64,000 nt of DNA, from contig CM037870.1 in assembly GCA_021292105.1 (NCBI GenBank), forward strand, positions 68,799,260 through 68,863,259. Reading direction: 5' to 3'. Below the pieces are notes generated by a model that was not told the origin of the DNA, did no database searches, and saw only the letters and a program-made list of their open reading frames with translations. The translations under genes and the position numbers were made by a program. The DNA comes from Anadara kagoshimensis (Eukaryota > Mollusca > Bivalvia > Arcoida > Arcidae). This document shows positions 12,001 through 27,000 of the stretch, one piece after another (the stretch's first letter is position 1; the number at the start of each line of letters is the position of its first letter).

Positions 12001-15000
12001 TTTTAAATAAGGAAATATGAAGCAAACATATGTTTAAACGGAGATCTTAATGGACAAGCGGTAGTCTTTATATATAAACTGTTGTTGTTTTAAATATGGA
12101 GTGGAGCAAAGAGATGTGTAAACACTGGTCTTAATGGACAGGTAGTCTTTTAATAACAATAAAATCTGTGTATCAAGACCAGTCATGGAACCTAAAACAT
12201 TCGCTTGGTAGGCAGGTGTTCTTTGATAGGGATTCTTTTTTGTTAAAAATTAAGGGAATATACGTGTATTTTTAAACACAAATCTCAATGAACAGATGGC
12301 CTTTAAAAAGAGGGGTTTTATTAGACTATTAAACTTCGCCCTTAATGGACAGGTGACTTTAATATTAAGATTCTTCATGTTTGAAATACAAAACGGAGAC
12401 GTTTTAAAGGACTTTATATAGAGGCGGTCACTGGAATGCACATGTATTTCTTACATGTATTAGTTAGCCACTTAACCGATATACAGTATATCGCGAACTT
12501 CTCCAATATAGTGAGGGAGTAGTAATTATTTTTTCGCTGTTTCGGTATGTATTCAGTAATTATATAAGACAGTTTTTGATTATAAGTTAATTAAGGTTTT
12601 AAATCTCGTTAAGTCATTGACTTCAGAAAACCGCCAAGGATACAGTACAGAATTTTCAAAAGCTTAACACAGAGTTAACCAAATGCAATCGACTTTGACT
12701 GCCTATATTGGCCAATATTTTGATAGCTAGCGACATAAAAACTGTCGAGAGATTCATAGGCATAGCAGCTAGCGAAAATCTGTCGTAATATAGTTAGTGA
12801 GGGGAAAAGATGACCTGTATTAATTCGTTAGGTTGGTCTTAAACGTTCGACAGACCTGTACTGTACTGTATATTTCGTTTCGTTTTTTTTTTATATTTTT
12901 ATAACAGTCCGGTATGTTATCAATATTTAGTTTTACCCCTCTCAGCTTCTATCAGTTATAACACAAAAATATCAGTACAGGCACTTGTTTTACTTGGCAA
13001 AGAACTGCATATCATAACACAGTCATATGACGTTGTTGGAGTTATTCTTCTTCTTATTATTATTATTATATTATTTTAAAAAATCAAAATTATGCGAAAA
13101 TATAATAAAAGTTACAAAAATAATATAACCGCATCACCAGACACTCACTTTAGTACCCGTCTAAAATCGAGCCTTGTAACTGTTTGTCAAAATATATGGT
13201 CGATTATTATTTTAATGTAGAGTGGCTTTAAGGAGTCAAGATACTTTAACTTATATCGAGGAGGTTAGTTCAGAGATAGCAAAGGACACCCGAGAACTAA
13301 AAGAAAACGCTGACATTTGAAAAGCGAATCGACACACTTTCTTAAATATTTTCCAGAGTTGGATTCGAACTTAACCAGGCTGATATCCGTAAACGCACTC
13401 GTCAACCGTAGCAAACCTTTATCGGCTATGAGTATTAAAGTATTATAAAGTTGAAAAACTACGTTAAATCAAAGAAAGGAATGTGTGAGACCCCTGTGGG
13501 ACCCCTATATGTAGTAACTACCACAAATGTAGTAACGGTCACAATTGTAATAAAAAAAAGTGTCACATATGTAGTAACGAATCACAAATGTAGTGAGGTT
13601 TGTCACAAATGTAGTTAATGTTGGTCACATATGTAGTAAAATTTTACCACAAATGTAGCAACAAAATTTTACCACAAATGTAACAACTCAATTTTACCAC
13701 AAATGTAGTAATATTTAAAAAATGATAAAATATAATATTTTTCACAAAGGATAATATCTCGGCTAGTTTTTAATGACAGAATTGTGATTTCTCTATTAGG
13801 TAATTTTAAGGAATGTCTGAAACCCCCAACCCCCGGTTTCACTCGGCGATTTCAAACATGTCCAGTTTGAGTGTAAGCGTCAAATGCAAGTCTATTTTAG
13901 TCAGTCAAAGCTACCCATAAAGATGCGAAATGTCACGGTTCATGTCCATGTGAACAGTCATTTTCAGCTATAATCACTGATGACAATGCTACTACAAGGC
14001 AGTCCCGAGATGAATTACACATCTCGACATTTATGAGTGATATAATTTTTTGATTGTTATTGGTGACACCCCCATCTTCGATTGGTTGAATTTTATTTAT
14101 TTGTTATGGTTTGTTTATTATTCCACATTCTGCAGACATAACAGGAACCCTCAAAGAATTATTCACACAATGATCTGTCCCTAGTGGATTGTGTACGTAC
14201 CCAGACTGTGAGAAGCGCACCTAGATCACTAAATTGCTACGGTACAAGAAATATTATATGATTACAGACGTTCTATTTTACAGACTGAAGAAAATAACTA
14301 ATCTTACACACATCTATATATCATAAAAATCAGCAAATATTAAAAAAAACAACTTTGTGAGCGACACATATTGGACCAAGTCAAGTGCTTCCATAACCGT
14401 AAACACGTACATTTAATACGTGAACAGTTGAAAGCATTTAGGAAAGAAGTGCGAAAAACTGTTCTTGCAGTCGAATTATAAAATATCAAGAGTCGTAATT
14501 TTTATAGAAGCAACAAAGAGGAACGATCGTTCTGTAAGTCATTGTGGCCAGTGGACTTGCATACCAAATATCATGATCCGTGTAATATCCACAAGCGTTT
14601 AGAAAATAAAGAATTGCAGAAAACTGTTATTTCAGCGAAATTATCAAAGACAAAGGGTCTGAATCGTAAAAAAATGCGGAGCTGGTTCCAACACGTAAAT
14701 TGATCTGCAACTCATTGTGATTGACTTGCATTCAAAATATCGGCCTCAATCTTTAAGCATTCAGGAAAAACTGCAGAAAACTTATGACAGACTGATGACC
14801 AGCCTTAGGGACGGGCATACAACATTATACCTCCTGCAACATGAATTGCGTGAAGTATAATAATAACTACCCTACTTTAATCTGCCAAAATACAGTGTAC
14901 ACCTAAAACTGAACGCACTTTACAAACCAAAGTATAGTGAAAACAAGAGTCCAATGGGCCGTATCGCTCATCACATAATAGATATGAAAGTCGCTTTATC

Positions 15001-18000
15001 GAAATGAGTCACTTCTATCGGGTAAAAATCCCCTGTATCAGGTTAAATGTCAATTCTAACGCGTTAAGAAATAAGAGTCACTTCTATTGAACTAAAATTC
15101 ACTTTTAACGGGTTAAAAGTCACTTCTCACACATTAAAAGTCACTTCTATCGGGGTAAAATTCACTTCTATCGGGTTAGAACGTACCTTAAATGTTGGTT
15201 TCTAACGCTTAAGTTTCAAGAATTTCGTTACTACATATAACGGTTTTCATTTTCTACATTTGTGGTAACAAAAATTGTTACTACATTTGTGGTAACGGTC
15301 GTTACTAGATTTGTGATTCGATACTACATATGTGACACTATTTATTACATTTGTGACTGTTACTACATTTGTGGTAGTTACTACATATAGGGGTCCCACA
15401 ACCCCTGATTCCCTGAATGTAGTAAGTGTCACATATGTAGTGTAGTACGCTTGGTCACAAATGTAGCAACAAAACTTTACCACAAATGTAACAACTGAAT
15501 TTTACTACAAAAGTATTAAATTTAAAAAAATGATAAAATATAATATTTTTCACAATGGGTATTTATCTTGGGTAGTGTTATTTAATGACAACCATCATGT
15601 TCATGTGTACAGTCATTTTCAGCTATGACAAAGCTATCACAAGGGCGTCCTGAGTTGAATTTCACTTCCCCGGGACATTTATTAGTCGCCGCTTCGAAGA
15701 TATAATTTTTGATTTTTTTTTGTTGGTCACGCTCCTATCTTCGATGGGTTGGATTTTATTTATTTGTTATGGTTTGTTTATTATTCCATTTTTTGTAATG
15801 CCTGTGGAAGTTCGCAGGTTCGAACCCTGACAGGGTTTGACCAAGACTTAAAATGGTATTTTGAAATGAAAGCAATTAGTTATTTGGATAAGACCTTAAA
15901 ACCGATGCCTCATGTCGAAGCAGGTGTGGTACAATACAGGCCTGTCGAAAGTTTAACACTTAGCTAACAGATTATCTTATCTCGAGCCAAAGTTAGCTAT
16001 ATCTCGACAGCTTCTCGGTAGCTGTTATCTATATCTCGACAGCTTCTCGGTAGCTGTTATCTATATCTCGACAGCTTCTCGGTAGCTGTTATCTATATCT
16101 CGACAGCTTCTCGGTAGCTGTTATCTATATCTCGACAGCTTCTCGGTAGTTGTTATCTATATCTCGACAGCTTCTCGGTAGCTGTTATCTATATCTCGAC
16201 AGCTTCTCGGTAGCTGTTATCTATATCTTGACAGCTTCTCGGTAGTTGTTATCTATATCTCGACAGCTTCTCGGTAGTTGTTATCTATATCTCGACAGCT
16301 TCTCGGTAGCTGTTATCTATATCCCGACAGCTTCTCGGTAGTTGTTATCTATATCTCGACAGCTTCTCGGTTGTTGTTATCTATATCTCGACAGCTTCTC
16401 GGTAGCTGTTATCTATATCTTGACAGCTTCTCGGTAGTTGTTATCTATATCTCGACAGCTTCTCGGTAGTTGTTATCTATATCCCGACAGCTTCTCGGTA
16501 GCTGTTATCTATATCTTGACAGCTTCTCGGTAGTTGTTATCTATATCTCGACAGCTTCTCGGTAGCTGTTATCTATATCTCGACAGCTTCTCGGTAGTTG
16601 TTATCTATATCTTGACAGCTTCTCGGTAGCTGTTATCTATATCTCGACAACTTCTCGGTAGCTGTTATCTATATCTTGACAGCTTCTCGGTAGTTGTTAT
16701 CTATATCTCGACAGCTTCTCGGTAGCTGTTATCTATATCTCGACAGCTTCTCGGTTGTTGTTATCTATATCTCGACAGCTTCTCGGTAGCTGTTATCTAT
16801 ATCTTGACAGCTTCTCGGTAGTTGTTATCTATATCTCGACAGCTTCTCGGTAGTTGTTATCTATATCCCGACAGCTTCTCGGTAGCTGTTATCTATATCT
16901 CGACAGCTTCTCGGTAGCTGTTATCTATATCCCGACAGCTTCTCGGTAGTTGTTATCTATATCTCGACAGCTTCTCGGTAGCTGTTATCTATATCCCGAC
17001 AGCTTCTCGGTAGTTGTTATCTATATCCCGACAGCTTCTCGGTAGTTGTTATCTATATCTCGACAGCTTCTCGGTAGCTGTTATCTATATCTTGACAGCT
17101 TCTCGGTAGTTGTTATCTATATCTCGACAACTTCTCGGTAGTTGTTATCTATATCTCGACAGCTTCTCGGTAGTTGTTATCTATATCTTGACAGCTTCTC
17201 GGTAGTTGTTATCTATATCTCGACAACTTCTCGGTAGTTGTTATCTATATCTTGACAGCTTCTCGGTAGTTGTTATCTATATCTCGACAACTTCTCGGTA
17301 GTTGTTATCTATATCTTGACAGCTTCTCGGTAGTTGTTATCTATCTTGACAACTTCTCGGTAGTTGTTATCTATATCTTGACAGCTTCTCGGTAGTTGTT
17401 ATCTATATCTTGACAACTTCTCGGTAGTTGTTATCTATATCTTGACAGCTTCTCGGTAGTTGTTATCTATATCTCGACAACTTCTCGGTAGTTGTTATCT
17501 ATATCTTGACAGCTTCTCGGTAGTTGTTATCTATATCTTGACAGCTTCTCGGTAGTTGTTATCTATATCTCGACAACTCTCGGTAGTTGTTATCTATATC
17601 TTGACAGCTTCTCGGTAGTTGTTATCTATATCTTGACAGCTTCTCGGTAGTTGTTATCTATATCTTGACAGCTTCTCGGTAGTTGTTATCTATATCTCGA
17701 CAACTTCTCGGTAGTTGTTATCTATATCTTGACAACTTCTCGGTAGTTGTTATCTATATCTTGACAGCTTCTCGGTAGTTGTTATCTATATCTTGACAAC
17801 TTCTCGGTAGTTGTTATCTATATCTTGACAGCTTCTCGGTAGTTGTTATCTATATCTCGACAACTTCTCGGTAGTTGTTATCTATATCTTGACAGCTTCT
17901 CGGTAGTTGTTATCTATATCCCGACAGCTTCTCGGTAGTTGTTATCTATATCTTGACAGCTTCTCGGTAGTTGTTATCTATATCTCGACAACTTCTCGGT

Positions 18001-21000
18001 AGTTGTTATCTATATCTCGACAGCTTCTCGGTAGTTGTTATCTATATCTCGACAGCTTCTCGGTAGTTGTTATCTATATCTCGACAGCTTCTCGGTAGCT
18101 GTTATCTATATCTCGATAGCTTCTCGGTACTTGTTATCTATATCTCGACAGCTTCTCGGTAGCTGTTATCTATATCTCGACAACTTCTCGGTAGCTGTTA
18201 TCTATATCTCGACAGGTTCTCGGTAGCTGTTATCTATATCCCGACAGGTTCTCGGTAGCTGTTATCTATATCCCGACAGGTTCTCGGTAGCTGTTATCTA
18301 TATCTCGACAGGTTCTCGGTAGCTGTTATCTATATCTCGACAGGTTCTCGGTAGCTGTTATCTATATCCCGACAGGTTCTCGGTAGCTGTTATCTATATC
18401 TCGACAGCTTCTCGGTAGTTGTTATCTATATCTCGACAACTTCTCGGTACTTGTTATCTATATCTCGACAGCTTCTCGGTAGCTGTTATCTATATCTCGA
18501 CAACTTCTCGGTAGCTGTTATCTATATCTCGACAGCTTCTCGGTAGCTGTTATCTATATCTCGACAGCTTCTCGGTAGTTGTTATCTATATCTCGACAAC
18601 TTCTCGGTACTTGTTATCTATATCTCGACAGCTTCTCGGTAGCTGTTATCTATATCTCGACAACTTCTCGGTAGCTGTTATCTATATCTCGACAGCTTCT
18701 CGGTAGTTGTTATCTATATCTCGACAACTTCTCGGTAGCTGTTATCTATATCTCGACAACTTCTCGGTAGCTGTTATCTATATCTCGACAGCTTCTCGGT
18801 AGCTGTTATCTATATCTCGACAGCTTCTCGGTAGTTGTTATCTATATCTCGACAACTTCTCGGTAGCTGTTATCTATATCTCGACAGCTTCTCGGTAGCT
18901 GCTATCTATATCTCGACAGCTTCTCGGTAGCTGTTATCTATATCTCGACAACTTCTCGGTACTTGTTATCTATATCTCGACAGCTTCTCGGTAACTGTTA
19001 TCTATATCTCGACAGCTTCTCGGTAGCTGTTATCTATATCCCGACAGGTTCTCGGTAGCTGTTATCTATATCTCGACAGCTTCTCGGTAGCTGTTATCTA
19101 TATCTCGACAGCTTCTCGGTAGTTGTTATCTATATCTCGACAGCTTCTCGGTAGCTGTTATCTATATCTCGACAGCTTCTCGGTAGTTGTTATCTATATC
19201 TTGACAGCTTCTCGGTAGCTGTTATCTATATCTCGACAGCTTCTCGGTAGCTGTTATCTATATCTCGACAGCTTCTCGGTAGTTGTTATCTATATCTGAC
19301 AGCTTCTCGGTAGCTGTTATCTATATCTCGACAGCTTCTCGGTAGTTGTTATCTATATCTCGACAGCTTCTCGGTAGTTGTTATCTATATCTCGACAGCT
19401 TCTCGGTAGTTGTTATCTATATCTGACAGTTTCTCGGTAGTTGTTATCTATATCTCGACAGTTTCTCGGTTGTGTTATCTATATCTCGACAGCTTCTCGG
19501 TAGTTGTTATCTATATCTTGACAGCTTCTCGGTAGTTGTTATCTATATCCCGACAGCTTCTCGGTAGTTGTTATCTATATCTCGACAGCTTCTCGGTAGT
19601 TGTTATCTATATCTTGACAGTTTCTCGGTAGTTGTTATCTATATCTTGACAGCTTCTCGGTAGTTGTTATCTATATCTCGACAGCTTCTCGGTAGTTGTT
19701 ATCTATATCCCGACAGCTTCTCGGTACTTGTTATCTATATCTTGACAGCTTCTCGGTAGTTGTTATCTATATTCGACAGCTTCTCGGTACTTGTTATCTA
19801 TATCCCGACAGCTTCTCGGTAGTTGTTATCTATATCTCGACAGCTTCTCGGTAGTTGTTATCTATATCCCGACAGCTTCTCGGTACTGTTATCTATATTG
19901 ACAGCTTCTCGGTAGTTGTTATCTATATCTCGACAGCTTCTCGGTACTTGTTATCTATATCCCGACAGCTTCTCGGTAGTTGTTATCTATATCTCGACAG
20001 CTTCTCGGTAGTTGTTATCTATATCCCGACAGCTTCTCGGTACTTGTTATCTATATCTTGACAGCTTCTCGGTAGTTGTTATCTATATCTCGACAGCTTC
20101 TCGGTAGTTGTTATCTATATCTTGACAGCTTCTCGGTAGCTGTTATCTATATCTTGACAGCTTCTCGGTTGTTGTTATCTATATCTCGACAGCTTCTCGG
20201 TAGTTGTTATCTATATCTTGACAGCTTCTCGGTAGTTGTTATCTATATCTCGACAACTTCTCGTAGCTGTTATAGATCTATATCTCGACAGCTTCTCGGT
20301 AGCTGTTATCTATATCTCGACAGCTTCTCGGTAGTTGTTATCTATATCTCGACAGCTTCTCGGTTGTTGTTATCTATATCTCGACAACTTCTCGTAGCTG
20401 TTATAGATCTATATCTCGACAGCTTCTCGGTAGCTGTTATCTATATCTCGACAGCTTCTCGGTAGTTGTTATCTATATCTCGACAACTTCTCGGTAGCTG
20501 TTATCTATATCTTGACAGCTTCTCGGTTGTTGTTATCTATATCTCGACAGCTTCTCGGTAGCTGTTATCTATATCTCGACAACTTCTCGGTAGCTGTTAT
20601 CTATATCTTGACAGCTTCTCGGTAGTTGTTATCTATATCTCGACAGCTTCTCGGTAACTGTTATCTATATCTTGACAGCTTCTCGGTTGTTGTTATCTAT
20701 ATCTCGACAGCTTCTCGTAGCTGTTATAGATCTATATCTCGACAGCTTCTCGGTAGCTGTTATCTATATCTCGACAGCTTCTCGGTAGCTGTTATCTATC
20801 TCTCGACAGTTTCTCGGTTGTTGTTATCTATATCTCGACAGCTTCTCGGTAGCTGTTATCTATATCTTGACAGCTTCTCGGTAGTTGTTATCTATATCTC
20901 GACAGCTTCTCGGTAGTTGTTATCTATATCTCGACAGCTTCTCCGTTGTTGTTATCTATATCTCGACAGCTTCTCGGTAGCTGTTATCTATATCTCGACA

Positions 21001-24000
21001 GCTTCTCGGTACTTGTTATCTATATCTCGACAGCTTCTCGGTAGCTGTTATCTATATCTCGACAGCTTCTCCGTTGTTGTTATCTATATCTCGACAGCTT
21101 CTCCGTTGTTGTTATCTATATCTCGACAGCTTCTCGGTACTTGTTATCTATATCTCGACAGCTTCTCGGTAGCTGTTATCTATATCTCGACAGCTTCTCG
21201 GTACTTGTTATCTATATCTCGACAGCTTCTCGGTAGCTGTTATCTATATCTCGACAGCTTCTCGGTACTTGTTATCTATATCTCGACAGCTTCTCGGTAC
21301 TTGTTATCTATATCTTGACAGCTTCTCGGTAGCTGTTATCTATATCTCGACAGCTTCTCGGTAGCTGTTATCTATATCTCGACAGCTTCTCGGTACTTGT
21401 TATCTATATCTCGACAGCTTCTCGGTAGCTGTTATCTATATCTCGACAGCTTCTCGGTACTTGTTATCTATATCTCGACAGCTTCTCGGTACTTGTTATC
21501 TATATCTCGACAGCTTCTCGGTACTTGTTATCTATATCTCGACAGCTTCTCGGTAGCTGTTATCTATATCTCGACAGCTTCTCGGTACTTGTTATCTATA
21601 TCTCGACAGCTTCTCGGTACTTGTTATCTATATCTCGACAGCTTCTCGGTACTTGTTATCTATATCTCGACAGCTTCTCGGTAGCTTGTTATCTATATCT
21701 CGACAGCTTCTCGGTACTGTTATCTATATCTCGACAGCTTCTCGGTACTTGTTATCTATATCTCGACAGCTTCTCGGTACTTGTTATCTATATCTCGACA
21801 GCTTCTCGGTACTGTTATCTATATCTCGACAGCTTCTCGGTACTGTTATCTATATCTCGACAGCTTCTCGGTACTTGTTATCTATATCTCGACAGCTTCT
21901 CGGTAGCTGTTATCTATATCTCGACAGCTTCTCGGTACTGTTATCTATATCTCGACAGCTTCTCGGTACTTGTTATCTATATCTGACAGCTTCTCGGTAG
22001 CTGTTATCTATATCTCGACAGCTTCTCGGTAGCTGTTATCTATATCTCGACAGCTTCTCGGTACTTGTTATCTATATCTCGACAGCTTCTCGGTACTTGT
22101 TATCTATATCTCGACAGCTTCTCGGTAGCTGTTATCTATATCTCGACAGCTTCTCGGTAGCTGTTATCTATATCTCGACAGCTTCTCGGTACTGTTATCT
22201 ATATCTCGACAGCTTCTCGGTAGCTGTTATCTATATCTCGACAGCTTCTCGGTACTTGTTATCTATATCTCGACAGCTTCTCGGTAGCTGTTATCTATAT
22301 CTCGACAGCTTCTCGGTACTGTTATCTATATCTCGACAGCTTCTCGGTAGCTGTTATCTATATCTCGACAGCTTCTCGGTACTTGTTATCTATATCTCGA
22401 CAGCTTCTCGGTAGCTGTTATCTATATCTCGACAGCTTCTCGGTAGCTGTTATCTATATCTCGACAGCTTCTCGGTGCTGTATCTATATCTCGACAGCTT
22501 CTCGGTACTGTTATCTATATCTCGACAGCTTCTCGGTAGCTGTTATCTATATCTCGACAGCTTCTCGGTAGCTGTTATCTATATCTCGACAGCTTCTCGT
22601 GTTGTTATCTATATCTCGACAGCTTCTCGGTAGCTGTTATCTATATCTCGACAGCTTCTCGGTACTGTTATCTATATCTCGACAGCTTCTCGGTAGTTGT
22701 TATCTATATCTCGACAGCTTCTCGGTAGTTGTATCTATATCTCGACAGCTTCTCGGTACTTGTTATCTATATCTCGACAGCTTCTCGGTAGTTGTTATCT
22801 ATATCTTGACAGCTTCTCGGTAGTTGTTATCTATATCTCGACAGCTTCTCGGTAGTTGTTATCTATATCTCGACAGCTTCTCGGTTGTGTTATCTATATC
22901 TTGACAGCTTCTCGGTAGCTGTTATCTATATCTCGACAGCTTCTCGGTAGTTGTTATCTATATCTCGACAGCTTCTCGGTAACTGTTATCTATATCTCGA
23001 CAACTTCTCGGTAGCTGTTATCTATATCTCGACAGCTTCTCGGTAGTTGTTATCTATATCTCGACAGCTTCTCGGTAACTGTTATCTATATCTCGACAAC
23101 TTCTCGGTAACTGTTATCTATATCTCGACAGCTTCTCGGTAGCTGTTATCTATATCTCGACAGCTTCTCGGTAGTTGTTATCTATATCTCGACAACTTCT
23201 CGGTAACTGTTATCTATATCTCGACAACTTCTCGGTAGCTGTTATCTATATCTCGACAGCTTCTCGGTAGTTGTTATCTATATCTCGACAGCTTCTCGGT
23301 ACTGTTATCTATATCTCGACACTTCTCGGTACTGTTATCTATATCTCGACAGCTTCTCGGTAGCTGTTATCTATATCTCGACAGCTTCTCGGTAGTTGTT
23401 ATCTATATCTCGACAACTTCTCGGTAGCTGTTATCTATATCTCGACAGCTTCTCCGTTGTTGTTATCTATCTCTCGACAGCTTCTCGGTAGCTGTTATCT
23501 ATATCTCGACAGCTTCTCGGTACTTGTTATCTATATCTCGACAGCTTCTCGGTAGCTGTTTCTCGACAACTTCTCGGTAGCTGTTATCTATCTCGACAGT
23601 TTCTCGGCAGCAGTTATCTATATCTTGACAACTTCTCGGTAGCTGTTATCTATCTCTCGACAGTTTCTCGGCAGCAGTTATCTATATCTTGACAACTTCT
23701 CGGTAGCTGTTATCTATCTCTCGACAGTTTCTCGGCAGCAGTTATCTATATCTTGACAACTTCTCGGTAGTTGTTATCTATATCTCGACAGTTTCTCGGT
23801 AGCTGTTATCTATATCTCGACAGCTTCTCGGTAGCTGTTATCTATATCTCGACAGCTTCTCGGTAGCTGTTATCTATATCTTGACAGCTTCTCGGTTGCT
23901 GTTATCTATATCTTGACAGCTTCTCGTAGCTGTTATCTATCTCTCGACAGTTTCTCGGTAGCTGTGATCTATATCTCGACAGCTTCTCGGTAGCTGTTAT

Positions 24001-27000
24001 CTATATCTCGACAGCTTCTCGGTAGCTGTTATCTATATCTTGACAGCTTCTCGGTAGCTGTTATCTATATCTTGACAGCTTCTCGGTAGCTGTTATCTAT
24101 ACCTTGACAGCTTCTCGGTAGCTGTTATCTATATCTCGACAGCTTCTCGGTAGCTGTTATAGATCTATATCTTGACAGCTTCTCGGTAGCTGTTATCTAT
24201 ATCTCGACAGCTTCTCGGTAGCTGTTATCTATACCTTGACAGCTTCTCGGTAGCTGTTATCTATATCTCGACAGCTTCTCGGTAGCTGTTATCTATATCT
24301 TGACAGCTTCTCGGTAGCTGTTATCTATATCTCGACAGCTTCTCGGTAGCTGTTATCTATACCTTGACAGCTTCTCGGCAGCAGTTATCTATATCTTGAC
24401 AGCTTCTCGGTAGCTGTTATCTATCTCTCGACAGTTTCTCGGTAGCTGTGATCTATATCTTGACAGCTTCTCGGTAGCTGTTATCTATATCTTGACAGCT
24501 TCTCGGTAGCTGTTATCTATATCTCGACAGCTTCTCGGTAGCTGTTATCTATATCTCGACAGCTTCTCGGTAGCTGTTATAGATCTATATCTCGACAGCT
24601 TCTCGGTAGTTGTTATCTATATCTCGACAGCTTCTCGGTAGCTGTTATCTATATCTCGACAGCTTCTCGGTAGCTGTTATCTATATCTCGACAGCTTCTC
24701 GGTAGCTGTTATCTATATCTTGACAGCTTCTCGGTAGCTGTTATCTATATCTCGACAGCTTCTCGGTAGCTGTTATCTATATCTCGACAGCTTCTCGGTA
24801 GCTGTTATCTATATCTCGACAGCTTCTCGGTAGCTGTTATCTATATCTTGACAGCTTCTCGGTAGCTGTTATCTATATCTCGACAGCTTCTCGGTAGCTG
24901 TTATCTATATCTCGACAGCTTCTCGGTAGCTGTTATAGATCTATATCTCGACAGCTTCTCGGTAGCTGTTATCTATATCTTGACAGCTTCTCGGTAGCTG
25001 TTATCTATATCTCGACAGCTTCTCGGTAGTTGTTATCTATATCTCGACAGCTTCTCGGTAGTTGTTATCTATATCTCGACAACTTCTCGTAGCTGTTATA
25101 GATCTATATCTCGACAGCTTCTCGGTAGCTGTTATCTATATCTCGACAGCTTCTCGGTAGTTGTTATCTATATCTTGACAGCTTCTCGGTAGCTGTTATC
25201 TATATCTCGACAGCTTCTCGGTAGTTGTTATCTATATCTCGACAGCTTCTCGGTAGCTGTTATCTATATCTCGACAACTTCTCGGTAGTTGTTATCTATA
25301 TCTCGACAGCTTCTCGGTAGTTGTTTTCTCGACAGCTTCTCGGTAGCTGTTATCTATATCTTGACAGCTTCTCGGTTGCTGTTATCTATCTCTCGACAGC
25401 TTCTCGGTAGCTGTTATAGATCTATATCTTGACAACTTCTCGGTAGCTGTTATCTATATCTCGACAGCTTCTCGGTAGCTGTTATCTATCTCTCGACAGC
25501 TTCTCGGTAGCTGTTATCTATATCTTGACAGCTTCTCGGTAGCTGTTATCTATATCTCGACAGCTTCTCGGTAGCTGTTATCTATATCTTGACAGCTTCT
25601 CGGTAGCTGTTATCTATATCTCGATAGCTTCTCGGTAACTGTTATCTATCTCTCGACAGCTTCTCGGTAGTTGTTATCTATATCTTGACAGCTTCTCGGT
25701 AGTTGTTATCTATATCTTGACAGCTTCTCGGTAGTTGTTATCTATATCTCGACAGCTTCTCGGTAGTTGTTATCTATATCCCGACAGCTTCTCGGTAGTT
25801 GTTATCTATATCTCGACAGCTTCTCGGTAGTTGTTATCTATATCTCGACAGCTTCTCGGTAGTTGTTATCTATATCTCGACAGCTTCTCGGTAGTTGTTA
25901 TCTATATCTCGACAGCTTCTCGGTAGTTGTTATCTATATCCCGACAGCTTCTCGGTAGTTGTTATCTATATCTTGACAGCTTCTCGGTAGTTGTTATCTA
26001 TATCTTGACAGCTTCTCGGTAGTTGTTATCTATATCTCGACAGCTTCTCGGTAGTTGTTATCTATATCTCGACAGCTTCTCGGTAGTTGTTATCTATATC
26101 TTGACAGCTTCTCGGTAGTTGTTATCTATATCTTGACAGCTTCTCGGTAGTTGTTATCTATATCTCGACAGCTTCTCGGTAGTTGTTATCTATATCTCGA
26201 CAGCTCTCGGTAGTTGTTATCTATATCCCGACAGCTTCTCGGTAGCTGTTATCTATATCTCGACAGCTTCTCGGTAGCTGTTATCTATATCCCGACAGGT
26301 TCTCGGTAGCTGTTATCTATATCTCGACAGCTTCTCGGTAGCTGTTATCTATATCCCGACAGGTTCTCGGTAGTTGTTATCTATATCTTGACAGCTTCTC
26401 GGTAGTTGTTATCTATATCTCGACAGCTTCTCGGTAGCTGTTATCTATATCTCGACAGCTTCTCGGTAGCTGTTATCTATATCTTGACAGCTTCTCGGTA
26501 GTTGTTATCTATATCTTGACAGCTTCTCGGTAGTTGTTATCTATATCTCGACAGCTTCTCGTAGCTGTTATCTATATCTCGACAGCTTCTCGGTAGCTGT
26601 TATCTATATCCCGACAGGTTCTCGTAGCTGTTATCTATATCTCGACAGCTTCTCGTTGTTGTTATCTATATCTCGACAGCTTCTCGTAGCTGTTATCTAT
26701 ATCTCGACAGCTTCTCGGTTGCTGTTATCATTATTTCTCTCGACAGGTTTCAGGCACTACCTATCCATATCTTGGCTACTGGCCAGTTTCGAGTTTCGAC
26801 TTCCGGCCAAGTTTCGTTAGCTCGGTGTAACACTTTCAACAGGCCTGTATTATACGTTAAAGAATCCCAAATTCGGTGTTCTTCGTGGGTCAAACTTTCT
26901 GTATCTTTGCATATAGCTAGTGAAGTCTTTATATAAGTGGAACATTCATCCAATAACCGGACCTATACTCTCGCAAGTTACATATGACGTGGAGATCATA

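Noticed and set aside
13055..13075. Regulatory AT tract
   Set aside because: A short TTA-rich run inside an intron, with no supporting context.
16278..22823. Many frames reading [20 protein letters not shown]
   Set aside because: Products of a 32-bp array read through three units; they break at every indel.
171..26745. CRISPR-like regularly spaced repeats
   Set aside because: The units are contiguous with no unique spacers, there are no cas genes, and the DNA is eukaryotic.
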